Source: a candidate division TA06 bacterium 32_111
GTDB taxonomy: Bacteria; Hydrothermota; 32-111
NCBI GenBank assembly: GCA_001508335.1
Contig: LGFX01000006.1
Coordinates: 62,001-126,000, forward strand
Direction of reading: 5' to 3'
Length of the DNA: 64,000 bases
A model generated the notes under the pieces. The model did no database searches and was not told where the DNA came from. It saw only the letters and a program-made list of their open reading frames with translations. The position numbers and the translations under genes are program-made. Of the stretch, positions 25,425 to 33,484 are shown one piece after another; within the stretch, counting starts at the first letter, position 1, and every line of letters starts with the position of its first letter.

Positions 25425-26073
25425 TAAAGATTTAAAAGAAATGTTCAAAAAGATAACAGACATTGAAGTTGAAAATGTTGAACTTTTGAAAGAATCTTTA
25501 ACACACCGTTCAAAGGGTGAAAGCAGATCTTACGAAAGGCTTGAATTTTTGGGTGATTCAATACTTTCCTTTTTAACATCTGAACACCTTTACAGAAAGT
25601 TAAAAGAACTAAACGAAGGTGAACTTTCGAAAAAAAGGAGTGAGATAGTTAACAGGGAAAACCTATCTTACATTTTTTCGAAACTCCATTTTGATGAAAT
25701 TATATTCGTTGATAGAAAATCTTTGAAAAGTATACCTGATTCCATAAAAGAGGATATTATAGAATCAGTTTTTGGTGCTATTTATATTGAGAAAGGAATA
25801 AGGGGAGCAAAAAAATTCTTCAAACTGGTATTGAAGAATTCAAAAGATATGCCTGATGATTTTTATGCGAAAAATAGATTGCAGGAGTTATCACTTTCAA
25901 AATATAAAAAGTTACCTGAATTCAAAACTGAAGTTTACAGGGAAGACAGATTCAAATGTGAAGTTTATCTTGATGGTAAATACTATTCACAGTCATTTGG
26001 AAGGAGTAAAAAAGAGAGTGAAAAAAAGGCAGCCAAACTTGCAATAAAAAAAATCGAGAAGGAGAACCTATGA
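25417..26073 (+). CDS. rnc: Ribonuclease III
   Basis: Double-strand-specific endoribonuclease for rRNA and mRNA processing. 218 residues: the signature ERLEFLGDSILSF near residue 42, the second acidic site EDIIESVFGAIYIEKG, and a C-terminal double-stranded RNA-binding domain ending FGRSKKESEKKAAKLAIKKI. ATG 25417 overlaps the fabF stop; an earlier TTG (25408) is unlikely. The fabF-rnc order is widely conserved. Confidence 0.96.
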   Translation: MNDKDLKEMFKKITDIEVENVELLKESLTHRSKGESRSYERLEFLGDSILSFLTSEHLYRKLKELNEGELSKKRSEIVNRENLSYIFSKLHFDEIIFVDRKSLKSIPDSIKEDIIESVFGAIYIEKGIRGAKKFFKLVLKNSKDMPDDFYAKNRLQELSLSKYKKLPEFKTEVYREDRFKCEVYLDGKYYSQSFGRSKKESEKKAAKLAIKKIEKENL

Positions 26074-26864
26074 ATATCATTGTTTGTGTTAAACAGGTGC
26101 CTGACACCAGTCAGATGAAATTTGATCCTGAAACAAAAACTATAAAGAGGGAAGGTGTTGAAAACATAGTTAACCCCTTTGACCTTTACGCTGTTGAAGA
26201 GGCTTTGAGGATAAAAGAGAAATATTTCCCTCAAGCTACCATAACAGCGATATCTATGGGGCCAAAACAGGCTGAGAGCGCTTTAAGAGAAGTTATATCA
26301 ATGGGTGTGGATAGAGCGATTCTTATCTCCGATAAATCTTTTGCTGCAAGTGATACACTCGCAACAAGTTATGTTCTCTCCGAAGCGATTAAAAAAATTG
26401 GAAGTTTCGATCTTATACTTTTCGGTAAGATGGCAATAGATGGAGATACAGCTCAGGTTGGACCAGAGGTTGCATCACTTTTAGATATACCTCAGATAAC
26501 TTTTGTTAGAAAGATAGTTGAAATAAAAGAGGATTATCTTATAGCTGAGAGAAGTATGGAGGATGGTTATGAAACTTTGAAAGTAAAACTACCTGCAGCA
26601 TTGACTTGTATTAAAGAGTTGAATGAACCACGTCTTCCATCTTTGAGGGGGAAGATTAGAGCAAAAAAAGAGGAGATACCTGTTTGGGATGCAAATTTTT
26701 TAGGAATAGATCTTTCGAAATGTGGGTTCAAAGGTTCCCCAACCTGGGTAACCAAAGCTTTCACACCAACGATCCAAAAAGAGAATATAATCTTTTCTGA
26801 TGATAATCAGGAAAAGAATGTTGAGAACCTGATAAACGAGTTGAAGAAAAAATCTATCATCTAA
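26070..26864 (+). CDS. etfB: Electron transfer flavoprotein beta subunit
   Basis: Small subunit of the ETF heterodimer. 264 residues, with IVCVKQVPDTS at the start, NPFDLYAVEEALRIKE, ISMGP, and the AMP/FAD-binding segment ASDTLATSYVLSEAI with GKMAIDGDTAQVGPEVA. It overlaps rnc by 4 nt. No acyl-CoA dehydrogenase or ETF-quinone oxidoreductase gene is visible nearby, so its electron donor and acceptor are unknown. Confidence 0.95.
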   Translation: MNIIVCVKQVPDTSQMKFDPETKTIKREGVENIVNPFDLYAVEEALRIKEKYFPQATITAISMGPKQAESALREVISMGVDRAILISDKSFAASDTLATSYVLSEAIKKIGSFDLILFGKMAIDGDTAQVGPEVASLLDIPQITFVRKIVEIKEDYLIAERSMEDGYETLKVKLPAALTCIKELNEPRLPSLRGKIRAKKEEIPVWDANFLGIDLSKCGFKGSPTWVTKAFTPTIQKENIIFSDDNQEKNVENLINELKKKSII

Positions 26865-26873
26865 GGAGTTAAT

Positions 26874-27872
26874 ATGGAGTTGAACGATTATAAAGGAGTA
26901 ATGGTTTTTATAGAAAACAGGGAAGATAGGATAGAGGGAGTATCGTTGGAACTTTTGAACAAAGGAAGGGAACTCGCTGATAAAAGGAATGTTGAACTTA
27001 TAAGTTTGATCTTGGGATACGATGTTCAAAAGTTTTCCGATCAACTCATAAAAAGAGGGTCAGATAGGGTAATTGTTGTTGATGACATAAGTTTGAAAAA
27101 TTTTGTTGATTCAACTTACACTAACGTTGTTGTTGAGGTAGTAAAAAAATATAAACCTGAAATTTTCCTATCAGGTTCAACAAATCTTGGAAGATCCCTT
27201 TTTCCGAGAGTTTCTGCTAAACTTGAGACAGGACTTACCGCAGATTGCACAGAACTCGATATTGATTCTGAAGATGGGAAACTTTTACAAACAAGACCAG
27301 CAGCAGGTGGTTCGATTATGGCAACCATAGTCACACCAAATAAAAGGCCTCAGATGGCAACTGTAAGACATAAAGTTTTCAAAGAGGCACCTGTTGATGA
27401 AAGTAGAAAAGGTATAGTTGAAAATTTTGAGTTCAAAGATTGGATGGTTGATGGAAGGGTAGAGTATATCTCTTTCACAAAAGATGAAACACAGACTGTT
27501 AACCTTTCTGATGCGGATATAATAGTTTCAGGTGGAAGGGGTTTAAAGAGTAAAGAAAACTTCAAGTTGGTTTTTGAACTTGCGGAAAGTTTAAATGGTG
27601 CTGTTGGTGCTTCAAGACCTTGTATTGACGATGGATGGTTACCTTTCTCCCATCAGGTTGGGCAAACAGGTAAAACAGTTTCACCAAAAATATATATAGC
27701 AATAGGGATATCTGGAGCCATACAACATCTTGCTGGAATGAAATCCTCTGATGTAATTATTGCGATAAACAAGGATCCAAACGCACCAATATTTCAGGTT
27801 GCAGATTATGGAATAGTCGGCGATCTTTTTGAAGTAGTTCCAATACTTCTGAAAAAATTGAAAGAGGGATGA
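26874..27872 (+). CDS. etfA: Electron transfer flavoprotein alpha subunit
   Basis: FAD-binding large subunit. 332 residues: N-terminal domain (GVMVFIENRE), then the FAD domain with SGGRGLKSKENF, GASRPCIDDGWLP, HQVGQTGKTVSPKIYIAIGISGAIQHLAGM and IVGDLFEVVP. Pairs with etfB. The stop overlaps the next glycosyltransferase start by 4 nt, so the ETF genes are coupled to a sugar cluster. Confidence 0.96.
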   Translation: MELNDYKGVMVFIENREDRIEGVSLELLNKGRELADKRNVELISLILGYDVQKFSDQLIKRGSDRVIVVDDISLKNFVDSTYTNVVVEVVKKYKPEIFLSGSTNLGRSLFPRVSAKLETGLTADCTELDIDSEDGKLLQTRPAAGGSIMATIVTPNKRPQMATVRHKVFKEAPVDESRKGIVENFEFKDWMVDGRVEYISFTKDETQTVNLSDADIIVSGGRGLKSKENFKLVFELAESLNGAVGASRPCIDDGWLPFSHQVGQTGKTVSPKIYIAIGISGAIQHLAGMKSSDVIIAINKDPNAPIFQVADYGIVGDLFEVVPILLKKLKEG

Positions 27873-28579
27873 AAAAAAATATTCGTGTTTCAGCAATGTT
27901 TCCCTGCTACAATGATAGGGAAAATATTCTGAAACTTGTTGATAGGGTAGAAGAGAGATTGAAAAAATATACTCTTGACTATGAGATTATAGTTGTTGAT
28001 GATTTTTCAACCGATGGGGCAAGGGAACTTCTATTGAAAAAAGCAGAAGAGAATCCAAAATTGAAAGTTATATTACACGAAAGGAATATGGGATACGGTA
28101 TAACTATTGTTGATGGCTTGAAAAATGCTCAGTTTCAATATTTCTTCTACACTGATGGAGATGGTCAATACGACCCAGCAGAGATAGAAAAACTTATAAA
28201 AGTCTTGGATGAGGATACAGTTCTTGTTAACGGTTACAAGATTTTAAGGAATGACCCACTTTACAGAATCATAATAGGTAAACTTTACAACACATTCATG
28301 AAATTTTTTTTTGGAATAAAATTGAGAGATATAGATTGTGATTTCAGGATGATAAAAAAAGATATTTTCAAAGATGAAGAATTCTTTTCAAAATCTGGAA
28401 CTATATGTATCGAGATGATAAAAAAGATAGAACTTAAAGGTTGTAAAGTTAAAGAGGTTGGTGTGAACCATTATGAGAGAAAGTTTGGGAGATCACAGTT
28501 TTTTAACTTTAAAAGACTGTTTGTTGTGTTTTTACATTTGATAGTTTTATGGTATAATCTAATTGTAAAAAGGGTGTAG
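27869..28579 (+). CDS. Family 2 glycosyltransferase, DPM1-like, soluble
   Basis: 236 residues with SAMFPCYNDRENI, VVDDFSTDGA near 46 and DGDGQYDPAEIEKL near 90; it has no clear C-terminal membrane helices, unlike the GT2 at 16719. Probably loads a sugar onto a polyprenyl phosphate. ATGA overlap with etfA. First gene of the sugar cluster. Confidence 0.87.
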   Translation: MKKNIRVSAMFPCYNDRENILKLVDRVEERLKKYTLDYEIIVVDDFSTDGARELLLKKAEENPKLKVILHERNMGYGITIVDGLKNAQFQYFFYTDGDGQYDPAEIEKLIKVLDEDTVLVNGYKILRNDPLYRIIIGKLYNTFMKFFFGIKLRDIDCDFRMIKKDIFKDEEFFSKSGTICIEMIKKIELKGCKVKEVGVNHYERKFGRSQFFNFKRLFVVFLHLIVLWYNLIVKRV

Positions 28580-28585
28580 GTGTTT

Positions 28586-29563
28586 ATGAAAAAGTTAAAA
28601 ATTAAATCCGTTTTACTTCTTGGAGGTCTTGGTTTTATAGGTTATAACCTTTCAAAGTACCTTCTTGAAAAAGGGTTAAATGTAACGATATTAGATTCTA
28701 AAAATGTTTCATCAGGTTACAACGATTTTCATTTGATAAATCTTAAAAAAGAGAGGGTGAATGTTATTGAGGACAGTATAGGTAATGCTGAAAAATATAA
28801 AGAGCAGATAAAAAATTCAGATTGTGTGGTTGATCTTGCCGCTTTGATAAGTCACTATGATTCAATGAGAAGTCCACTTTTCGATATTGAAAACAACACT
28901 ATAGAGCATATAAAATTTTTAGAGGTTTTAAAGAATTTCAAAAATAAAAAGGTTATTTATATTTCAACAAGACAGGTTTATGGAAGACAGGAAAAATTCC
29001 CTGTTGACGAGAATTCAAATCTTAATCCTATTGATGTAAACAGTATAAACAAGTACACAACCGAAATGTACTATTCTCTCTATTCAAGATATTATGGATT
29101 TCCTTTAACCATTTTAAGGTTGTCAAACATTTATGGTGAAGGAATGCACATCAAAGATAAGAGGTTATCATTTATTGGTTGGTTTTTCAACAGAGTTATA
29201 ACAAACAATCCTATTGAACTCTATTCTGATGGCTCAACCTTGAGGGACCTTCTCTATGTTAAGGATCTTGTGAGAACAATATACAACAGTATACTGGTTG
29301 AAAGTACAGGTATTTTCAATGTTGGTTCAGAAAATTCATATCCCTTAAAATTTATTGCTGAAAAACTTGTCAAACTTAATCCAAAGTCCTCTATAATCTA
29401 TGTACCTTTCCCGGATGAGTTAAAAAGTATAGACATTGGATCATTCAAACCTGATATCAGTAAAGCCAAAGAGTTCTTAAACCATAAAGAGGAAACTACT
29501 TTGGAGGAAGGTTTAAAAAATACCTATGATTATTATCAGAAATATAAAGGTTATTATCTATGA
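28586..29563 (+). CDS. NAD-dependent epimerase/dehydratase (extended SDR)
   Basis: 325 residues with the Rossmann motif GGLGFIGYNL, DLAALIS, ISTRQVYG and RLSNIYGEG. The usual YxxxK reads NxxxK here (NSINK, aligned by the following TTEMYYSLY), so the catalytic tyrosine appears to be replaced. Subfamilies with this change exist as far as I recall, and the active chemistry is uncertain. ATG 28586 is preferred over the GTG at 28580. Acts on a nucleotide sugar by context. Confidence 0.85.
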   Translation: MKKLKIKSVLLLGGLGFIGYNLSKYLLEKGLNVTILDSKNVSSGYNDFHLINLKKERVNVIEDSIGNAEKYKEQIKNSDCVVDLAALISHYDSMRSPLFDIENNTIEHIKFLEVLKNFKNKKVIYISTRQVYGRQEKFPVDENSNLNPIDVNSINKYTTEMYYSLYSRYYGFPLTILRLSNIYGEGMHIKDKRLSFIGWFFNRVITNNPIELYSDGSTLRDLLYVKDLVRTIYNSILVESTGIFNVGSENSYPLKFIAEKLVKLNPKSSIIYVPFPDELKSIDIGSFKPDISKAKEFLNHKEETTLEEGLKNTYDYYQKYKGYYL

Positions 29564-30627
29564 TACCTATCTGCCAGTTGAACAGGGATAGGGAAGAGTT
29601 TGAAAGGATAAAAAAAAGACTTGATGAATTCTTTCAAAGGGGAAGATTTATTCTTGGCTATTATAATGGGAAGTTTGAAAAAGTCTTTGGTAATTTTATA
29701 GGTAAAAAGTATGTTGTTGGAACTGGTAACGCAACCGATTCTTTGTTTCTTATTTTTAGAATACTTAAATCAAAAAGAGTTGGTCTATGCGCTTCAAGTC
29801 CACTTCCATGTGCACAGGCTATAAAGAGGGCAGGTTGCGAGATAGTTCTTTTCGATACCTACGATAACACAGGGCTTATAGATATAGATAAATTTAAAAA
29901 AAGTAGAAAAAGAATAGATACTCTCCTTGCAGTTCACCTTTACGGTCAGGCAGAGTATGTCGAAATTCTCAAGGATATATGTGAAAAAAAAGGAATAACG
30001 CTTGTTGAGGATTGTTCCCAATCTATAGATACATACATAGATGATAAACATACAGGCAACTTTTCAACACTTTCAGCATTTTCCTTTTATCCAACAAAAA
30101 ATCTCGGATGCTGGGGTGATGGTGGGGCTGTTGCAACTGATGATAAAAATCTTTACGAAAATCTTCAGCGGATGAGGAATTATGGGCGTGAAGTGGAATA
30201 CTCAGCTATGCAGGAGGGTATAAATAGCAGGCTGGATGAAATTCAGGCACTCGTTCTTCTTGAAAAAATTAAAAGTTTAAAGATTAAAAATGAAAAAAGA
30301 AGAAGGATAATGAGAATTTACAAAGAAAGTTTAAACAATAAAAATGTAACTCTACCATCTTTAAGATACTTTGAAACTTCAAACGGTCACCTTTTCCCTG
30401 TTTTTTCAGAAAGGAGAGATGAGTTGAAAGAGCATCTTTTAAAAAAAGGGATCTTAACTGAAGTTCACTACCCATATCCTTTACATAAACAGAAATATTT
30501 CTATCAGGAGTATTCGTTACCTTTTTCTGAAAAGTTATCCAAAATGGAACTATCTTTACCTATATTCCCGGAAATGACGGAAGATGAGATAAAAAAGGTT
30601 ATATACGGGGTAAATTCTTTCAAATGA
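29560..30627 (+). CDS. DegT/DnrJ/EryC1/StrS-family sugar aminotransferase
   Basis: PLP-dependent aminotransferase making amino sugars. 355 residues with the family motifs GTGNATDSLFL, VEDCSQSID, SFYPTKNLGCWGDGGAV (PLP lysine near 188), MRNYGR and NSRLDEIQA. ATGA overlap with the SDR gene, so a ketosugar made upstream is the likely substrate. Confidence 0.93.
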   Translation: MIPICQLNRDREEFERIKKRLDEFFQRGRFILGYYNGKFEKVFGNFIGKKYVVGTGNATDSLFLIFRILKSKRVGLCASSPLPCAQAIKRAGCEIVLFDTYDNTGLIDIDKFKKSRKRIDTLLAVHLYGQAEYVEILKDICEKKGITLVEDCSQSIDTYIDDKHTGNFSTLSAFSFYPTKNLGCWGDGGAVATDDKNLYENLQRMRNYGREVEYSAMQEGINSRLDEIQALVLLEKIKSLKIKNEKRRRIMRIYKESLNNKNVTLPSLRYFETSNGHLFPVFSERRDELKEHLLKKGILTEVHYPYPLHKQKYFYQEYSLPFSEKLSKMELSLPIFPEMTEDEIKKVIYGVNSFK

Positions 30628-31343
30628 GAGATATTGAGTTTGATAATGTCGATAAGGTTGAAGAGAACCATTTCTGGTTTAGAAACAAAAGAAGGATAGT
30701 TTCTTATTTCTTTAATAAATATTATAAAGGGGGATTGATCCTTGATTCAGGCTGTGGAACTGGAAGAGATCTTAAAGATTTAAAAAATAGTATCGGAATG
30801 GATTACAATTTTTATGCACTTAAATATGCAAGAAAGTATTGTGATAAACTTGTAAACGGTGATGCCAACTTTCTTCCTTTTAAAGACAAAACTTTCGAAA
30901 TCATTTTTTCCTTTGACCTTTTGCAACATAAGGGAATAGATTTTGATAGAGTTTTAAAGGGGTACAACAGAGTTTTAAAAAAGGATGGTTATATTTTTTT
31001 GAATCTGCCGATGTTTGATTTTTTGTATTCAAAACATGACCTTGCTGTTGATAACTCTATCAGATTCGAAAGGAAAGATTTGAAAAAATTTAAAAATTAT
31101 GGTTTTTCAACAGAAGATAAAATATACTGGAATTTTGTCCTTTTCCCTTTGATAGTTTTTCTTAGAAAGTTTATTTTTCAATTTTTTTCCTACGATGAAA
31201 TTTCAGATGTTAAAAAGATGGGTAAATTAACAAACCTTTTACTTGATAAAATTTTTTCTTTCGAGTTTGTTCTTTCTTTGAAAAACATCTTCCCTTTGGG
31301 GCTTTCCTGTTTCATAGTTTTAAGAAAAGAAGTTGACCTTTAA
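30624..31343 (+). CDS. SAM-dependent methyltransferase (class I)
   Basis: 239 residues; motif I LILDSGCGTGRDLKDL near residue 40, post-motif region FSFDLLQHKG and FLNLPMFDFLYS. The N-terminus EENHFWFRNKRRI is common in methyltransferases of polysaccharide clusters. Last gene of the sugar cluster, 4-nt overlap with the aminotransferase. Substrate unknown. Confidence 0.87.
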   Translation: MRDIEFDNVDKVEENHFWFRNKRRIVSYFFNKYYKGGLILDSGCGTGRDLKDLKNSIGMDYNFYALKYARKYCDKLVNGDANFLPFKDKTFEIIFSFDLLQHKGIDFDRVLKGYNRVLKKDGYIFLNLPMFDFLYSKHDLAVDNSIRFERKDLKKFKNYGFSTEDKIYWNFVLFPLIVFLRKFIFQFFSYDEISDVKKMGKLTNLLLDKIFSFEFVLSLKNIFPLGLSCFIVLRKEVDL

Positions 31344-31360
31344 GATAAATAACCTATAAT
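31333..31360 (+). promoter_or_regulatory. Promoter of the YfhO-like gene, leaderless spacing
   Basis: TTGACC (31333-31338), 16-bp spacer, TATAAT (31355-31360), then six A and the ATG at 31367. The start would fall on the start codon; no Shine-Dalgarno. The -35 box overlaps the end of the methyltransferase gene. Confidence 0.8.
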
Positions 31361-31366
31361 AAAAAA

Positions 31367-33484
31367 ATGGATAGAAAGTTAAAAATATTTATTTTTACTA
31401 TCCTTTTTTTTATATTCTTTTATAAGATTTTTTTTGGTTACGGTTTTTTGGACGGGGATCTACTCGACGAGTATCTTCCAAAATTGACTCTTTTGAAAAA
31501 TTCTTTATCCGCTTTTAAATTTCCTCTTTACGAAAAATCTTTTGGACTCGGATTTCCAATATACAAGGATATACAGAACTCTTTCTATTACCCTTTAAAC
31601 TGGCTTGTTTTTTTGCCTTTTGATATTTTTATAACAGTTAATTTTTTGATTCTTTTAAATGTTATAATTTTTTTCTTTGGTGTTTACAAACTATTATACA
31701 AACTGAAAATTAAAAAAGATTACTCTTTTCTTTTATCTGTAATTTTTACATTCTCTTCTTTTTTTGTTTCTCATATTCCACATTATACTATTCTAACATC
31801 TCTTTCAATATCACCCTTAACACTCTATTTTCTTATAAACTTTTTTGAAAATAGGAAAAGGAAAAATTTTATACTATCTGTTCTTTTCTTTTTACTTGTT
31901 TTAATTGGTGGACATCCACAGATATTCTTTTATACAGTTTTTTTATCGTTTTTCATCTTTCTTACAAAATATAGGAGTACAAAAAATTTTTTATACTTAT
32001 TTATGATAATTTTCTTTTCGACATTTTTATCACTATTCGTTCTAATGCCTACTTTAAACCTTTTCAAATACTCTTACAGAGTTAGACTTCAGTATAACAT
32101 TTTACCTTTAAAATATCTTATCCTTTCTATTTTTCCAGATCTTTTCGGAGGAGTTTCACCCATCTTTAAAAGTTCCTACAATGGTCTTTTTAACATAAAT
32201 GAAACTTCTTTCTATTTTTCCATGATATTTTTCTTCTCTTTCAACTATTTTTTGTTTGCCACTTTTTTCAAAAAAAAATTTAGAAACTTTAGAAAGATTT
32301 TAATACCAATTTTTTTCCTTCTCCTCTCATTTTTTGATCTTTTTGGTATTAAAATATTCCTTACTCCAACGAGATCTTTATACCTTTTTATAACAACTTT
32401 CATCTTCTCTTTTGCTCTTGATATGTTTGAGAATATTGATGAAAAATTTATTATTTTTAATGTTTTCGTTTTTGGTCTTTTGCTCACTCTGATTCTCATG
32501 AAAGGGTTCGGTTATGAAAGGTATATCGTTCAGATAATATTTTTTGTGATATACTCTCTATTCTTCTACCTAATGTTGAAAAAAGTTTTTACCGAAAGAA
32601 TGAAATTTGTTCTTTTAGTATTTATAACCTTTTTTGATATTTTTTTATCGACAGGAGGAATTTTAAAATACGATAGGTTGAAAAGTATAAAAAACTATCC
32701 ATACGATTTTTTGAAAGATAAATATGTTATTACTTATATACCTGAAAATGTTCTATTTTATAAAAATTACATAAAAGATTATTTTAAGACAGATAATCTT
32801 GAAACCTTAAAAAGGTATTCTACATTTGGAAACAGGGGAGTTTACTATAATTGTTATTCCTTCAACCTTTATCAGAATTTTACCTTCAAAAAGTATGTTG
32901 AGTTTTTCGATGATCAAATGATAATGCAGGGTGGTTTTTCAAATATAAATTTTCTTTTCAATCCTTTAACTTTAAATTACGACTATCTTTTCGTTCCGGA
33001 TATTCCAATAATTTTAAATGTTAAAGATTTCATAAGAATAGATTTCAAGGATGGTTTTTCTGATACACTTATAATATTCTACACTGGAGATTTTAAAGAT
33101 GTTAAAGATTATAGAGTTGAGGAAGAATATTTAAAAAATGTGAAGGACTTGAAATCAGGATTAGTTTATATAGATGGGTCTTTAAGGATTTTTGGAAATG
33201 GGACGATATATATGGTTAAAAGTTTTAAAGATGGAAAAATTTTACATTTCCCATACCTTTTTGAAAATTCTAATTTTGAAAAAATTTCTGAAAAGCCTTT
33301 TTACCTTTTTAAAAAGAAAGATAGTTTAAAAGAACCCTATTTTATAACAAATCCGGTAGATGGCAGTTTCGTAGAAAAAGATAGAACCTTTATACCTTTG
33401 GATCTTTTTATGGGAATTTTTATATCGGTGATATCCTTCTTAGTGATGTTATTTTATTCTAAAAAGGAGTTTGAAAATGTTTAA
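31367..33484 (+). CDS. YfhO-like polytopic membrane protein
   Basis: 705 residues, about a dozen membrane helices in the first 420, then a soluble region and a final helix near 685-703. The N-terminal loop FLDGDLLDEYLPKLTLLKN and FPIYKDIQNSFYYPLNWL fit YfhO-family (GT-C-like) proteins, implicated in glycosylation of wall or lipid polymers. No closer assignment possible. Preceded by the sugar cluster; the next gene overlaps by 8 nt. Confidence 0.8.
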   Translation: MDRKLKIFIFTILFFIFFYKIFFGYGFLDGDLLDEYLPKLTLLKNSLSAFKFPLYEKSFGLGFPIYKDIQNSFYYPLNWLVFLPFDIFITVNFLILLNVIIFFFGVYKLLYKLKIKKDYSFLLSVIFTFSSFFVSHIPHYTILTSLSISPLTLYFLINFFENRKRKNFILSVLFFLLVLIGGHPQIFFYTVFLSFFIFLTKYRSTKNFLYLFMIIFFSTFLSLFVLMPTLNLFKYSYRVRLQYNILPLKYLILSIFPDLFGGVSPIFKSSYNGLFNINETSFYFSMIFFFSFNYFLFATFFKKKFRNFRKILIPIFFLLLSFFDLFGIKIFLTPTRSLYLFITTFIFSFALDMFENIDEKFIIFNVFVFGLLLTLILMKGFGYERYIVQIIFFVIYSLFFYLMLKKVFTERMKFVLLVFITFFDIFLSTGGILKYDRLKSIKNYPYDFLKDKYVITYIPENVLFYKNYIKDYFKTDNLETLKRYSTFGNRGVYYNCYSFNLYQNFTFKKYVEFFDDQMIMQGGFSNINFLFNPLTLNYDYLFVPDIPIILNVKDFIRIDFKDGFSDTLIIFYTGDFKDVKDYRVEEEYLKNVKDLKSGLVYIDGSLRIFGNGTIYMVKSFKDGKILHFPYLFENSNFEKISEKPFYLFKKKDSLKEPYFITNPVDGSFVEKDRTFIPLDLFMGIFISVISFLVMLFYSKKEFENV

